A DNA stretch of 34,779 nt from Nocardioidaceae bacterium (GCA_025934895.1 JAICWH010000025.1:1-34779), one strand, 5' to 3'. Shown: positions 22,250-32,156, counted from the stretch's first letter. The notes: generated by a model not told the origin, from the letters alone. Program-made: numbers and translations.

Positions 22250-24012
22250 GGGCGGCTCCCCTCGTCGGGGGCAGGGAGTCGGAACCAGTAGAACCCGTAG
22301 GCGCCCAGGGTGAGCAGGTAGGGCAGCTCGCCGATCACCGGAAACCGGACGCCGCCGAGCAGCTCGATGGGCGCGACGCCTTCGTAGCGGCGCAGGTCGA
22401 GCTCGACGGGCTGCGGGAAGCGGGACAGGTTGTTCACGCAGAGCACGCTGTCACGGACCTCCTGTCCGGTCTCGGGGTCCTTCGCGACGTGCTCGCGGAC
22501 ATAGCTGAGCACGCTGGGGTTGGAGCCGCCGAGGTCGGTGAAGTCGCCGAGCCCGAAGGCGGGGTGCTTCTTGCGCGAGTGGATCATCCGGCGGGTCCAG
22601 TGCAGCAGCGAGGAGGCGTTCTCCAGCTCCGTCTCCACGTTCACCCGCTGGTAGCCGAACACCGGGTCCTGGATGGGCGGGAGGTGCAGCCGGCCGGGGT
22701 TCGCGCTCGAGAAGCCGGCGTTGCGGTCCGGCGCCCACTGCATCGGGGTCCGCACCCCGTCCCGGTCACCGAGCCAGATGTTGTCGCCCATCCCGATCTC
22801 GTCGCCGTAGTAGAGGACCGGCGACCCGGGGAGGGACAGCAGCAGGGCGGTGAACAGCTCCATGGTGTTGACGTCGTTGTCCAGCAGAGGTGCGAGCCGA
22901 CGGCGGATGCCGATGTTCGCCTTCATCCGCGGGTCCTTGGCGTACTCGCCCCACATGTAGTCGCGGTCCTCGTCGGCGACCATCTCGAGAGTCAGCTCGT
23001 CGTGATTGCGCAGGAAGATGCCCCACTGGCAGTTGGCCGGGATGGCCGGCGTCTGCTCGAGGATCTCCGAGATCGGGAAGCGCGACTCCCGGCGCACCGC
23101 CATGAAGATCCGCGGCATCACCGGGAAGTGGAAGCACATGTGACACTCGTCGCCGCCGCTCTCCATGTCGCCGAAGTAGTCGACGACGTCGGAGGGCCAC
23201 TGGTTGGCCTCGGCGAGAAGGACCCGGTCGGGGTAGTGCTCGTCGATGTAGCGACGCACCGACTTGAGGAACTCGTGGGTCTCCTTGAGGTTCTCGCCGC
23301 TGGTGCCGGGCCGCTCGTAGAGATAGGGGACGGCGTCGAGCCGGAACCCGTCGATCCCCATGTCCAGCCAGAACGACAGCGCTTCGTACATCGCCTCATG
23401 GACCTTGGGGTTGTCGAAGTTGAGGTCCGGCTGGTGGCTGTAGAAGCGGTGCCAGAAGTACTGCTGACGCAGCGGGTCCCACGTCCAGTTGGACGGCTCG
23501 GTGTCGACGAAGATCACCCGGGCGTCCTGGTAGAGCTCGTCGGTGTCCGACCACACGTAGAAGTCGCCGTAGGGGCCGTCGGGATCCTCGCGACTGGCCT
23601 GGAACCACGGGTGCTGGTCCGAGGTGTGGTTCATGACGAAGTCGATGATCACCCGGATGCCGCGCTCGTGGGCCTCGTCGAGGAAGTGGTGGAAGTCCTC
23701 GACGGTGCCCACCTCGGGCAGGATGTTGGTGTAGTCGGCCACGTCGTAGCCGCCGTCGCGCAGCGGCGAGGACATGAACGGCGGGACCCACAGGCAGTCG
23801 ACGCCCAGCCAGGCCAGGTAGTCGAGCTTCTCGACGAGGCCCTTGAAGTCCCCGATCCCGTCGCCGTTGCTGTCCTTGAAGGACCGCACCAGCACCTCGT
23901 AGAACACGGCCGTCTTGAACCAGTCCGGCTGCTGCGGCACCTCGGCGTCGACGGCCTCCCCCGATGCCACGCCCGGCGACGGGACCGCCGAGCTGCTTGC
24001 CTGCTGGGTCAC
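22246..24012 (-). CDS. treS: Trehalose synthase/maltose isomerase TreS
   Basis: Interconverts trehalose and maltose by intramolecular transglycosylation. The 588-aa GH13 protein begins with a flexible ~28-residue Ala/Ser/Pro-rich leader, then the barrel: [20 protein letters not shown] (31-50), [16 protein letters not shown] (122-137), nucleophile D226 (GFRLDAV), acid/base E268 (LLAEANQWP) and D338 (LRNHDEL). A short C-terminal domain has no kinase fused. The GTG at 24012 overlaps the glgE stop (GTGA), and longer in-frame extensions would run into glgE. Together with Mak it converts trehalose into the GlgE donor. Confidence 0.97.
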   Translation of the reverse strand: MTQQASSSAVPSPGVASGEAVDAEVPQQPDWFKTAVFYEVLVRSFKDSNGDGIGDFKGLVEKLDYLAWLGVDCLWVPPFMSSPLRDGGYDVADYTNILPEVGTVEDFHHFLDEAHERGIRVIIDFVMNHTSDQHPWFQASREDPDGPYGDFYVWSDTDELYQDARVIFVDTEPSNWTWDPLRQQYFWHRFYSHQPDLNFDNPKVHEAMYEALSFWLDMGIDGFRLDAVPYLYERPGTSGENLKETHEFLKSVRRYIDEHYPDRVLLAEANQWPSDVVDYFGDMESGGDECHMCFHFPVMPRIFMAVRRESRFPISEILEQTPAIPANCQWGIFLRNHDELTLEMVADEDRDYMWGEYAKDPRMKANIGIRRRLAPLLDNDVNTMELFTALLLSLPGSPVLYYGDEIGMGDNIWLGDRDGVRTPMQWAPDRNAGFSSANPGRLHLPPIQDPVFGYQRVNVETELENASSLLHWTRRMIHSRKKHPAFGLGDFTDLGGSNPSVLSYVREHVAKDPETGQEVRDSVLCVNNLSRFPQPVELDLRRYEGVAPIELLGGVRFPVIGELPYLLTLGAYGFYWFRLPAPDEGSRP

Positions 24013-26003
24013 TGCTGGGGCCTCCGGACGGTCAGGATGTGCGCGGGCTCGACGTAGGGGTCCAGGCGCACGTAGTTGGCCTCGCCCCAGGTCCACGACT
24101 GGTCGGTGAGCTCGTCGTGGACGGTGAGCTGGTCGGACCAGTCCAGGCCGAGCGCGGGCATGTTGAGGTGCACCGTGGTCTCCCGGGTGCCGTGGGGGTC
24201 GACGTTGACGACCACGATGACGGTGTCCTCGCCACCCTCGGCCCGGTCGCTGTGCACCGACTTGGAGAAGACCAGGATGGCGTCGTCGTCGCTGGAGTGC
24301 ACGACCAGGTTGCGCAGCCGTTGCAGCGCGGGGTGCGCCCGGCGAATCTCGTTGAGCCGCGTCAGGTACGGCGCCAGCGTGCGACCCTCGGCCTCGGCTG
24401 CGTCCCAGTCCCTGATCCTGATCTGGAACTTCTCGGTGTCGAGGTACTCCTCGCTCCCCGGCTTGACGGCGACGTGCTCGAACAGCTCGTAGCCGGCGTA
24501 GACGCCCCAGCTCGGGGAGCCCATGGAGGCGAGCACGGCCCGGATCTTGAACGCCGCGGGACCGCCGTACTGGAGGAAGGCGTGCAGGATGTCGGGGGTG
24601 TTCACGAAGAAGTTGGGGCGCATCACCGGCGACGTCTCGTGCGAGACCTCGTTGAGGTACTCAGCGAGCTCCCACTTCGCGGTCCGCCAGGTGAAGTAGG
24701 TGTAGGACTGCTGGAAGCCGACGGTGCCGAGCGCGCGCATCATGGCCGGCTTGGTGAACGCCTCGGCGAGGAAGATCACGTCCGGGTCCGTCCTGCGCAC
24801 CTCGCCGAGCAGCCACTCCCAGAACTCGACCGGCTTCGTGTGCGGGTTGTCCACGCGGAACACCCGGACGCCGTGCGACATCCACATCCGGACGATCCGC
24901 AGCACCTCGTTGTAGATGCCCTCCGGGTCGTTGTCGAAGTTGATCGGATAGATGTCCTGGTACTTCTTCGGGGGGTTCTCCGCATAGGCGATCGAGCCGT
25001 CGGCGCGGGTGGTGAACCACTCGGGGTGGCTGGTCACCCACGGGTGGTCCGGAGCCGCCTGCAGCGCGAGGTCCAGGGCCACCTCGAGGCCGAGCTCGTT
25101 GGCGCGGCGCACGAAGTCGTCGAAGTCGTCGATGGTCCCGAGGTCCGGGTGGATGGCGTCGTGGCCGCCCTCGGCGGAGCCGATCGCCCACGGCGACCCC
25201 GTGTCGTCCGGCCCGGGGTTCAAGGTGTTGTTGCGGCCCTTCCGGTTCACCCTGCCGATCGGGTGGATGGGCGGCAGGTAGATGATGTCGAAGCCCATCG
25301 CGGCGACGGCGTCGAGGCGCTTCGCCGCGGTGCCGAAGGTGCCGGAGACGACCTTCCCGCTGGCCTGGTCGACGTACGCGCCCTCGGAGCGCGGGAAGAA
25401 CTCGTACCACGAGCCGTAGAGCGCCCGCTCGCGGTCCGCGAAGAACGGGTAGGGACCCTCGCTGGTGACCAGCTCCCGCAACGGACTGGTGGCGAGCACC
25501 GCGTCCACCTCCGCAGACACGGCGGCGCTGTAGCGCACCGACTCCGGTCGGGCGCTGTCGCGCACCGCGGTGACCGCGTCGGCCAGGACCGTGCGGCCCT
25601 TGGACCGCTTCGGGAGCTGGTCGATGACCCGCTCGAGCAGCAGCGCACCCTCGGTGAACATGAGCTCGACGTCGATGCCGGCCGGGATCTTGATCTCGGC
25701 GTCGTGCCGCCACGTGGCGATCGGGTCGCCCCAGCCCTCGATCGCGAACGCCCAGCGACCCTGCTGGTCGGGGGTGACCTCGGCGTGCCAGAGGTCCGGC
25801 TCGTGCGGGTCCTTGGTCATCGGCGTCCGCGGCCGACGCTTGCCGTCCGGTGCCGTGAGCACCACGTCGGCGCTCAGCGCGTCGTGTCCCTCGCGGAAGA
25901 CGAGGGCACTCACCGGGAAGCTCTCACCGACCGTCGCCTTGGCGGGATAGCGACCGCCCTCGATGACAGGGGTGACCGCCATGATGGGAATTCGTCCGAC
26001 CAT
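24009..26003 (-). CDS. glgE: Maltosyltransferase GlgE
   Basis: Transfers maltose from alpha-maltose-1-phosphate to the non-reducing end of alpha-1,4-glucan, releasing phosphate. The 664-aa GH13 protein has an N-terminal beta domain and helical insert (about 1-185), then the barrel with nucleophile D385 ([11 protein letters not shown]), acid/base E414 ([10 protein letters not shown]) and D471 ([11 protein letters not shown]). These correspond to D394, E423 and D480 of Streptomyces coelicolor GlgE, all with the same offset of nine. The ATG at 26003 begins the conserved domain. There is no Shine-Dalgarno, but TACGTT lies 6 nt upstream, suggesting a leaderless transcript. It is the first gene of a five-gene operon with overlapping ends and diverges from glgP. 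Confidence 0.96.
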   Translation of the reverse strand: MVGRIPIMAVTPVIEGGRYPAKATVGESFPVSALVFREGHDALSADVVLTAPDGKRRPRTPMTKDPHEPDLWHAEVTPDQQGRWAFAIEGWGDPIATWRHDAEIKIPAGIDVELMFTEGALLLERVIDQLPKRSKGRTVLADAVTAVRDSARPESVRYSAAVSAEVDAVLATSPLRELVTSEGPYPFFADRERALYGSWYEFFPRSEGAYVDQASGKVVSGTFGTAAKRLDAVAAMGFDIIYLPPIHPIGRVNRKGRNNTLNPGPDDTGSPWAIGSAEGGHDAIHPDLGTIDDFDDFVRRANELGLEVALDLALQAAPDHPWVTSHPEWFTTRADGSIAYAENPPKKYQDIYPINFDNDPEGIYNEVLRIVRMWMSHGVRVFRVDNPHTKPVEFWEWLLGEVRRTDPDVIFLAEAFTKPAMMRALGTVGFQQSYTYFTWRTAKWELAEYLNEVSHETSPVMRPNFFVNTPDILHAFLQYGGPAAFKIRAVLASMGSPSWGVYAGYELFEHVAVKPGSEEYLDTEKFQIRIRDWDAAEAEGRTLAPYLTRLNEIRRAHPALQRLRNLVVHSSDDDAILVFSKSVHSDRAEGGEDTVIVVVNVDPHGTRETTVHLNMPALGLDWSDQLTVHDELTDQSWTWGEANYVRLDPYVEPAHILTVRRPQQ

Positions 26004-26009
26004 GCGCAC

Positions 26010-26015
26010 AACGTA
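26010..26015 (-). promoter_or_regulatory. -10 element of the glgE operon (leaderless)
   Basis: TACGTT on the minus strand lies 6 nt before the glgE ATG. No convincing -35 is seen 17-18 bp upstream and no ribosome-binding site is present, so the transcript probably begins at the start codon. Confidence 0.45.
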
Positions 26016-26080
26016 CCGTGCTCGTGCCGCCGCGGACGCGCGCGTCTGACGTAGGACGGACCGCGCAGGGTCGCGACGCT

Positions 26081-26110
26081 TTGGATCGTTCAAGTCCGCT
26101 GGGCTATCGT
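26081..26110 (+). promoter_or_regulatory. glgP promoter (leaderless)
   Basis: TTGGAT (26081-26086) and TATCGT (26105-26110) are spaced by 18 bp. The -10 is 6 nt before the glgP GTG at 26117, again without a Shine-Dalgarno. glgE and glgP thus start back to back from a 113-bp interval. Confidence 0.5.
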
Positions 26111-26116
26111 TCTCCA

Positions 26117-28711
26117 GTGAGAGCGATCCGTCGATTCATCGTCCGCCCCGTCCTGCCCGCCTCCCTCCAGGCCCTCGGCGAGCTGGCCGGCAACCTGCGC
26201 TGGTCCTGGCACCCCGAGACGCAGGACCTCTTCGCCGACGTGGACGCCTCGGCCTGGGAGGCCTCCGGGCACGACCCGGTCCGGATGCTCGGTGCGGTGC
26301 CGATGCGGCGGCTGGAGGACCTGGCGGCCGATGAGGCCTTCCTGCGGCGGCTGGCAGCGGCCCGGGCGGATCTCCAGGAGTATCTCACCGGGGACCGGTG
26401 GTACCAGCACCTCTCCAGCGCAGACACCCCCGCGCCTCGGGCGATCGCCTACTTCTCCCCGGAGTTCGGCATCACCGCCGTGCTGCCGCAGTACTCCGGC
26501 GGACTGGGCATCCTCGCCGGCGACCACCTCAAGACCGCCAGCGACCTCGGGGTCCCCATCACGGGCGTCGGCCTGATGTACCGCCACGGCTACTTCCGTC
26601 AGTCGCTGTCCAGGGACGGCTGGCAGCAGGAGACCTACCCGGTGCTGGACCCGGACGGGCTGCCGCTCTCGCTGCTGCGCGAGCCGGACGGCTCGGTGGC
26701 GAAGATCGAGGTCGGCCTGCCCGGCGACGAGTCCCTGACCGCCCGGATCTGGGTGGCCCAGGTGGGCAGGGTGCCGCTGCTGATGCTCGACTCCGACGTC
26801 GAGGAGAACAGCGAGCTCATCCGCACGGTGACCGACCGGCTGTACGGCGGCACCACCGAGCATCGGCTGCGCCAGGAGATGCTGCTCGGCATCGGCGGCG
26901 TGCGGGCCATCAGGTCCTACTGCCGGCTGACCGGCGCCGCGGAGCCGGAGGTCTTCCACACCAACGAGGGCCACGCGGGGTTCCTCGGTCTGGAGCGGAT
27001 CCGCGAGCTCACCGAGGACGCGGGACTCACCTTCGAGGCCGCGCTCGAGGTGTCACGGGCGGGCACCGTCTTCACCACCCACACGCCGGTGCCGGCGGGC
27101 ATCGACCGCTTCCCGCGCGACCTGGTCCAGCAGTACTTCGGTGGAGACAACTCCTGTCGCGGTGTGCCGGTCGAGAAGATCCTCGCCCTCGGGTCCGAGG
27201 ACTATCCGGGCGGCGACCCGTCCATGTTCAACATGGCCGTGATGGGCTTCCGGCTCGCCCAGCGGGCCAACGGCGTCTCCCAGCTGCATGGCGTCGTCAG
27301 CCGGGGCATGTTCGGGGGCCTGTGGCCCCAGTTCGACGCCGAGGAGCGGCCGATCGGCTCGATCACCAACGGCGTGCACGCCCCGACCTGGGTGGCCCGC
27401 GAGATCTTCGAGCTCGCTCGTTCCCACGGCGCACGTCCCGGCCCGGGCCCGGACGCAGACAGCCCGAGCCTGGTGTTCGACGTGGTCGACAAGGTCCCCG
27501 GCAAGGAGATCTGGGACACCAAGCGGGTGCTGCGCCAGCGCCTCGTCGACGACGCGCGCGTCCGGCTGCGTGCGTCCTGGAAGCAGCGTGGGGCCGCCCC
27601 GGCCGAGGTCAAGTGGGTCGACTCGGCGCTGGACGCCGACGTCCTCACCATCGGCTTCGCGCGCCGCGTGCCGTCGTACAAGCGGCTGACGCTGATGCTC
27701 CGCGACCCCGAGCGCCTCAAGCGGCTGCTGCTGCATCCCGAGCGGCCGGTGCAGCTGGTGATCGCCGGCAAGTCGCACCCGGCCGACGAGGGCGGCAAGA
27801 AGCTGATCCAGGAGATCGTGCGCTTCTCCGACGACCCGGAGGTCCGGCACCGCATCGTGTTCCTGCCGAACTACGACATCGCGATGGCCCAGCCGCTCTA
27901 TCCCGGTTGCGACGTGTGGCTGAACAACCCGCTGCGGCCTTACGAGGCATGTGGCACCTCCGGGATGAAGGCGGCGCTGAACGGTGGTCTCAACCTGTCC
28001 ATCCTCGACGGCTGGTGGGACGAGTGGTACGACGGCAACAACGGGTGGTCTATCCCGTCGGCCGACGGCGTCGACGACCCGGACCACCGAGACGACATCG
28101 AGGCCGAGGCGCTCTACGACCTGATCGAGAACGAGGTAGCACCCAGGTTCTACGACGAGGACGCCGAGGGCACGCCGGTGCGCTGGCTGGAGATGGTCCG
28201 GCACACGATGAAGTCGCTCGGCCCCAAGGTGCTCGCGGACCGGATGGTGCGCGACTACGTCACCCAGCTCTACACCCCCGCCGCGCGCAGCTCCCGCATC
28301 CTGAACGGCGACTACGTCGGGGCGGCGGAGCTCGCCGACTGGAAGCGCCGCGTGCGTGCGGGCTGGTCGGCGGTGGCGGTCGACCACATCGAGTCCAGCG
28401 GTGTCACCGACGCGCCCGAGCTGGGGCAGACCCTCGAGGTCTCGGCGTTCGTGTCCCTGGGCGACCTGTCGGTCGAGGACGTCGAGGTCCAGGTCGTGCA
28501 CGGCCGGATCCAGCACGAGGACGACCTCGTGGACACCTCGGTCGCTCACCTCCAGCACGTCGAGACCTACGAGGGCGGCCGGCACCGGTTCGCGGGTCGG
28601 GTCGTCCTGGCTACCACCGGTCCGTTCGGGTACACGGTCCGGGTGCTGCCCCGCAACCCGCACCTCGCCTCCGCAGCAGAGCTGGGCCGGGTCACCCTCC
28701 CGTCCTACTGA
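26117..28711 (+). CDS. glgP: Alpha-glucan (maltodextrin/glycogen) phosphorylase
   Basis: PLP-dependent phosphorolysis of alpha-1,4-glucan to glucose-1-phosphate. The 864-aa length matches actinobacterial GlgP. The N-terminus RAIRRFIVRPVLP and the block LAGNLRWSWHPETQDLF (about 23-39) are characteristic. Also visible are YFSPEFGI, the substrate-gate region HTNEGHAGFLGLERI and TTHTPVPAGIDRF. The PLP lysine is K618 in CGTSGMKAALNGGLN. The GTG at 26117 matches the usual family start and has a -10 element 6 nt upstream. The gene diverges from glgE, placing synthesis and breakdown of the same polymer on opposite strands of one control region. Confidence 0.95.
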   Translation: MRAIRRFIVRPVLPASLQALGELAGNLRWSWHPETQDLFADVDASAWEASGHDPVRMLGAVPMRRLEDLAADEAFLRRLAAARADLQEYLTGDRWYQHLSSADTPAPRAIAYFSPEFGITAVLPQYSGGLGILAGDHLKTASDLGVPITGVGLMYRHGYFRQSLSRDGWQQETYPVLDPDGLPLSLLREPDGSVAKIEVGLPGDESLTARIWVAQVGRVPLLMLDSDVEENSELIRTVTDRLYGGTTEHRLRQEMLLGIGGVRAIRSYCRLTGAAEPEVFHTNEGHAGFLGLERIRELTEDAGLTFEAALEVSRAGTVFTTHTPVPAGIDRFPRDLVQQYFGGDNSCRGVPVEKILALGSEDYPGGDPSMFNMAVMGFRLAQRANGVSQLHGVVSRGMFGGLWPQFDAEERPIGSITNGVHAPTWVAREIFELARSHGARPGPGPDADSPSLVFDVVDKVPGKEIWDTKRVLRQRLVDDARVRLRASWKQRGAAPAEVKWVDSALDADVLTIGFARRVPSYKRLTLMLRDPERLKRLLLHPERPVQLVIAGKSHPADEGGKKLIQEIVRFSDDPEVRHRIVFLPNYDIAMAQPLYPGCDVWLNNPLRPYEACGTSGMKAALNGGLNLSILDGWWDEWYDGNNGWSIPSADGVDDPDHRDDIEAEALYDLIENEVAPRFYDEDAEGTPVRWLEMVRHTMKSLGPKVLADRMVRDYVTQLYTPAARSSRILNGDYVGAAELADWKRRVRAGWSAVAVDHIESSGVTDAPELGQTLEVSAFVSLGDLSVEDVEVQVVHGRIQHEDDLVDTSVAHLQHVETYEGGRHRFAGRVVLATTGPFGYTVRVLPRNPHLASAAELGRVTLPSY

Positions 28712-28720
28712 CCGACCCCG

Positions 28721-28778
28721 CCGCACCCGCCGCACCCGCCGCACCCCCGCCGCACCCGCCGCACCCCCGCCGCACCCG
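28721..28778. repeat. Short C-rich tandem repeat after glgP
   Basis: Six units alternate between CCGCACCCG (9 bp) and CCGCACCCCCG (11 bp), starting 10 bp after the glgP stop. Such C-rich, G-poor RNA could act as a Rho loading site, which is inference. The 341-bp interval 28712-29052 between the convergent glgP and glgX holds this tract and two 32-bp repeat arrays, and I see no gene in it. Confidence 0.7.
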
Positions 28779-28812
28779 CCGGGGCGTCGTCGTCTCCTGC
28801 CCGATGCCTGCC

Positions 28813-28930
28813 GAGTCGGCCCGTCCGCCGGCGGTGAACCGGTCGAGTCGGCCCGTCCGCTGGCGGTAACCCGGTCGAGTCGGCCCGTCCGCCGGCGGTG
28901 AACCGGTCGAGTCGGCCCGTCCGCTGGCGG
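28813..28930 (+). repeat. 32-bp repeat array A (after glgP)
   Basis: Units at 28813-28844, 28845-28876 and 28877-28908 and a partial one to 28930, period exactly 32 bp. The plus-strand core GAGTCGG-CCCGTCCGC is a variant of the family at 4701 and 16532; units alternate between CCGGCGG and TGGCGG. Orientation follows glgP, the gene before it. Confidence 0.88.
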
Positions 28931-29055
28931 GCCTCAGCCCTGCGGATGCGCCGGCTCGGCGGGGTCAGCCCTGCGGATGCGCCGGCTCGGCGGGCGTCAG
29001 CCCTGCGGATGCACCGACTCGGCCAAGGGCGGATGCGCCGGCTCGGCGGGGGTCA
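28931..29055 (-). repeat. 32-bp repeat array B (after glgX)
   Basis: About four units of 31-32 bp. On the minus strand the core is CCGAGCCGG then CGCATCCGCAGGG, in the opposite orientation to array A but in the sense direction of glgX. The outermost unit includes the glgX stop codon at 29053-29055, and the same GTCAG end recurs in the other units. Confidence 0.88.
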
Positions 29056-31227
29056 GAGCTCCCGGAGGACGACGAGCGAGCGTGGCTCGATCTCGATGAC
29101 CTCGCCGGCGGAGACCCGCTCGCCCACGAGGTGGCCGGAGTCCGTGCTCAGCACAACCTCGCCGGTGCTCACCCACTGGTTGCGGGGCAGCTTGACCTTG
29201 CCCGGCTCGCTGTCTGCGTTGAACCACGTGAGGAAGGACGCGTCGAACAGCCGCTCGCCGCGGGGGCCCGGATCTCGCAGTGGGTTGCCGGAGACGAACA
29301 TCCCGAACGTCCGCAGCCGGTCGTCGAACCAGTCGGCCTCGGTCATCTCGCGACCCCCGGGGTGCATCCACGCCAGGTCCTTGGGGCCGCCCTCCTGGGT
29401 CGGGCGGCCCTCCAGGTAGTGCCGTTGCCGCAGGGCCGGGTGTTCGCGCCGCAGTCGAAGCGCCGCCCGGGTCACCTCCAGCAGGTCCAGCCAGCCGTCG
29501 TCGACCCAGTCCAGCCACGACACCTCGTTGTCCTGCGAGTAGGCGTTGTTGTTGCCGCGTTGCGTCCGGCCCCGCTCGTCACCGGCAGTGATCATCGGCA
29601 CGCCGGTCGACAGGCACAGCGTGGCCATCAGGTTCGCCGCCTGCTTGTGCCGCAGCGCGAGGACCGTCGGGTCCTGGGTCTCTCCCTCCACACCACAGTT
29701 CCACGACCGGTTGTTGTCGGTGCCGTCGCGGTTCAGCTCGAGGTTCGCCTCGTTGTGCTTGTGGTTGTAGCTGACCAGGTCGCGCAACGTGAACCCGTCG
29801 TGCGCGGTCACGAAGTTGACCGAGGCGTACGGCGACCGGCCGTCGTCCGCGTACAGGTCGCTCGACCCGGACACCCGGCTGGCGATGTCGCGGATGCCGC
29901 CGGACTGCAGCCTCCAGAAGTCGCGGACGGTGTCGCGATACTTGTCGTTCCACTCAACCCACGGCGGCGGGAACCTCCCGACCTGGTAGCCGTCCATGCT
30001 CGCGTCCCACGGCTCGGCGACGAGCTTCACGTGTCGCAGAACCGGGTCCTGCCCGATGGTCGTGATGAAGTGCCCGCCGAGGTCGACCTGGTGGCCGGTG
30101 CGAGCGAGCGCGGGCGCGAGGTCGAAGCGGAAGCCGTCCACGTGCATCTCGGTGACCCAGTAGCGCAGCGAGTCGAGGATCAGCCGCAACGCGGGGGGAT
30201 GGGCGGCGTCCAGGGTGTTGCCGCACCCGGTGACGTCGAAGTACGTCGCGCCGTCGTTGACCCAGTCGACGTGCTTGTAGTACCCGACGTCGTCGAGGCC
30301 ACGGAAGCTCAGCGTCGGGCCGAGCGGGCCACCCTCGGCCGTGTGGTTGTAGACCACGTCGAGGATCACCTCGATGCCAGCGGCGTGCAACGTCCGCACC
30401 ATGGCCTTGAACTCGGTGACCTGCTCGCCGCGGTCCCCAGCGGAGCTGTAGGCGTTGTGCGGTGCGAAGAAGCTGATGGAGTTGTAGCCCCAGTAGTTCG
30501 TCAGCCCCACCGCAGCGAGGTCCGGCTCCGGCACGCTCTGGTGCACGGGCAACAGCTCGACCGCGGTGACGCCGAGGTCCCTGAGGTAGGCCACGGAGGC
30601 GTCGGACGCGAGACCGGCGTAGGTACCACGGATCGCCTCGGGCACGTCTGGGTGCAGCCGGGTGAAGCCCTTGACGTGCAGCTCGTAGACCACGGTGTCG
30701 GCCCATGACGTGCGCGGCCGGACCTGCTCGTCCGTGCCCCAGTCGAAGTCGTCGAGCACCACGACCGAGCGAGACACGTACGGCGCCGAGTCGACCTCGT
30801 CGCGCGGACCCCGCTGCGCGGGCCGGCTGCGCTCACGGCTGCTGTCCGACGGCCGCCGGTAGCCGTAGATGGGCCCGTCCGCCGCGACCGCCCCGCTGAC
30901 CGCCGCAGCGTACGGATCCAGGAGGAGCTTGGCCGGGTTGAACATCCGGCCCCGCGCCGGCTCCCACGGACCGTCCGCACGGAAGCCGTAGCGCTGACCC
31001 GGTGACACCCCGGGCACCGCCCCGTGCCAGATCCCCAAGGTCTGCTCGGTCAGCCGGTAGCGGGTCTCCACCTGCCGGACGCCCGGGCCGTCGGGCTCCT
31101 CGAACAGGCACAGCTCGACCCCGGACGCCTCGGGTGCGAAGACGGCGAAGTTGGTGCACTCCGGATCCCACGTCGCCCCCAGGGGCTGGTGATTGCCTGG
31201 CCAGGCGGACTCGGTCACCCGCCCCAT
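29053..31227 (-). CDS. glgX: Glycogen debranching enzyme GlgX (isoamylase type)
   Basis: Hydrolyses alpha-1,6 branch linkages left by glycogen phosphorylase. The 724-aa GH13 protein has an N-terminal CBM48-type domain (about 8-120, PLGATWDPECTNFAVFAPEA) and then the catalytic barrel: YELHVKGFTRLHPDVP (181-196), VILDVVYNHTAEGG, nucleophile D369 (GFRFDLAPAL), acid/base E405 (KLVAEPWDAS) and D477 (FVTAHDGFTLRDLVSYN). The C-terminal beta domain ends in SLVVLREL. The ATG at 31227 fits the family start; a GTG three codons in is possible. Convergent with glgP, its likely partner in glucan breakdown. Its stop codon is part of the outermost unit of a 32-bp repeat array. Confidence 0.95.
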   Translation of the reverse strand: MGRVTESAWPGNHQPLGATWDPECTNFAVFAPEASGVELCLFEEPDGPGVRQVETRYRLTEQTLGIWHGAVPGVSPGQRYGFRADGPWEPARGRMFNPAKLLLDPYAAAVSGAVAADGPIYGYRRPSDSSRERSRPAQRGPRDEVDSAPYVSRSVVVLDDFDWGTDEQVRPRTSWADTVVYELHVKGFTRLHPDVPEAIRGTYAGLASDASVAYLRDLGVTAVELLPVHQSVPEPDLAAVGLTNYWGYNSISFFAPHNAYSSAGDRGEQVTEFKAMVRTLHAAGIEVILDVVYNHTAEGGPLGPTLSFRGLDDVGYYKHVDWVNDGATYFDVTGCGNTLDAAHPPALRLILDSLRYWVTEMHVDGFRFDLAPALARTGHQVDLGGHFITTIGQDPVLRHVKLVAEPWDASMDGYQVGRFPPPWVEWNDKYRDTVRDFWRLQSGGIRDIASRVSGSSDLYADDGRSPYASVNFVTAHDGFTLRDLVSYNHKHNEANLELNRDGTDNNRSWNCGVEGETQDPTVLALRHKQAANLMATLCLSTGVPMITAGDERGRTQRGNNNAYSQDNEVSWLDWVDDGWLDLLEVTRAALRLRREHPALRQRHYLEGRPTQEGGPKDLAWMHPGGREMTEADWFDDRLRTFGMFVSGNPLRDPGPRGERLFDASFLTWFNADSEPGKVKLPRNQWVSTGEVVLSTDSGHLVGERVSAGEVIEIEPRSLVVLREL

Positions 31228-31376
31228 TGTGCCGAAGTCCGCTCCGAGCCGTGGCTGTGCACCCGACTGCGGCCCGCGCAGCCGCCCGCGCGGGGCACCG
31301 GCTGCATCCGTCGTCGGCGGGTGCGTCTAGCCTCCACCAGGGGCATCCACAGTCCGGCAACGAGGAGGTAGCACCG

Positions 31377-32156
31377 ATGGCTGAGTTCGTGCGACTCGAG
31401 GTGGAGGACGGCGTCGCCACGATCCGTGTCGACCGCCCGAAGATGAACGCGCTCAGCGCCCAGGTGCAGGAGGAGATCCGCGAGGCGGCCACCGAGGCGT
31501 CCGCCCGGGACGACGTACGTGCCGTCGTCCTGTACGGCGGCGAGAAGGTGTTCGCGGCGGGCGCCGACATCAAGGAGATGGCGGACCTGTCCTACACCGA
31601 CATGGTGGACAGGTCCGGCCGGCTCCAGTCGTCGTTCACCGCGGTGGCGAAGATCCCCAAGCCCGTGGTGGCGGCGGTGACCGGATACGCGCTCGGCGGC
31701 GGCTGCGAGCTGGCGATGTGCGCCGACATCCGGATCGCCGGTGAGGGGGCCACGCTGGGCCAACCGGAGATCCTGCTCGGCATCATCCCGGGCGCCGGCG
31801 GCACCCAGCGGCTCACCCGGCTCGTCGGGCCGGCGAAGGCGAAGGACATCATCTTCACCGGCCGTTTCGTCAAGGCCGACGAGGCGCTGCGGATCGGGCT
31901 GGTGGACCAGGTGGTGCCGGACGACGAGGTGTACACCGCGGCACTTGCCTGGGCGCGGAGGTTCAGCTCTGCCGCCGCGTTCGCGCTGCGCGCTGCCAAG
32001 GGGGCGGTGGACCGCGGTCTCGAGGTGGACCTCGAGACCGGGCTGGAGATCGAGAGGCTCGAGTTCGCGGCCCTGTTCGCGACGCGTGACCAGGGCATCG
32101 GCATGCGGTCGTTCGTCGAGAAGGGGCCGGGCAAGGCGCAGTTCGAAGGGCGGTGA
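31377..32156 (+). CDS. Enoyl-CoA hydratase/isomerase family protein
   Basis: A 259-aa crotonase-fold enzyme predicted to hydrate 2-enoyl-CoA to 3-hydroxyacyl-CoA. The oxyanion-hole segments are AAGADIKEM (about 61-69) and ALGGGCELA. One catalytic Glu lies in LGQPEILLG, followed by GIIPGAGGTQRL. The second Glu of the classical hydratase appears as Asp (AKAKDIIFTG), as in several actinobacterial EchA proteins. AGGAGG sits 8 nt before the ATG at 31377, which fixes the start against longer frames. The gene diverges from glgX and precedes etfBA by 147 bp. With a thiolase and a hydroxyacyl-CoA dehydrogenase it could run crotonyl-CoA formation or beta-oxidation; substrate chain length is unknown. 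Confidence 0.9.
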   Translation: MAEFVRLEVEDGVATIRVDRPKMNALSAQVQEEIREAATEASARDDVRAVVLYGGEKVFAAGADIKEMADLSYTDMVDRSGRLQSSFTAVAKIPKPVVAAVTGYALGGGCELAMCADIRIAGEGATLGQPEILLGIIPGAGGTQRLTRLVGPAKAKDIIFTGRFVKADEALRIGLVDQVVPDDEVYTAALAWARRFSSAAAFALRAAKGAVDRGLEVDLETGLEIERLEFAALFATRDQGIGMRSFVEKGPGKAQFEGR

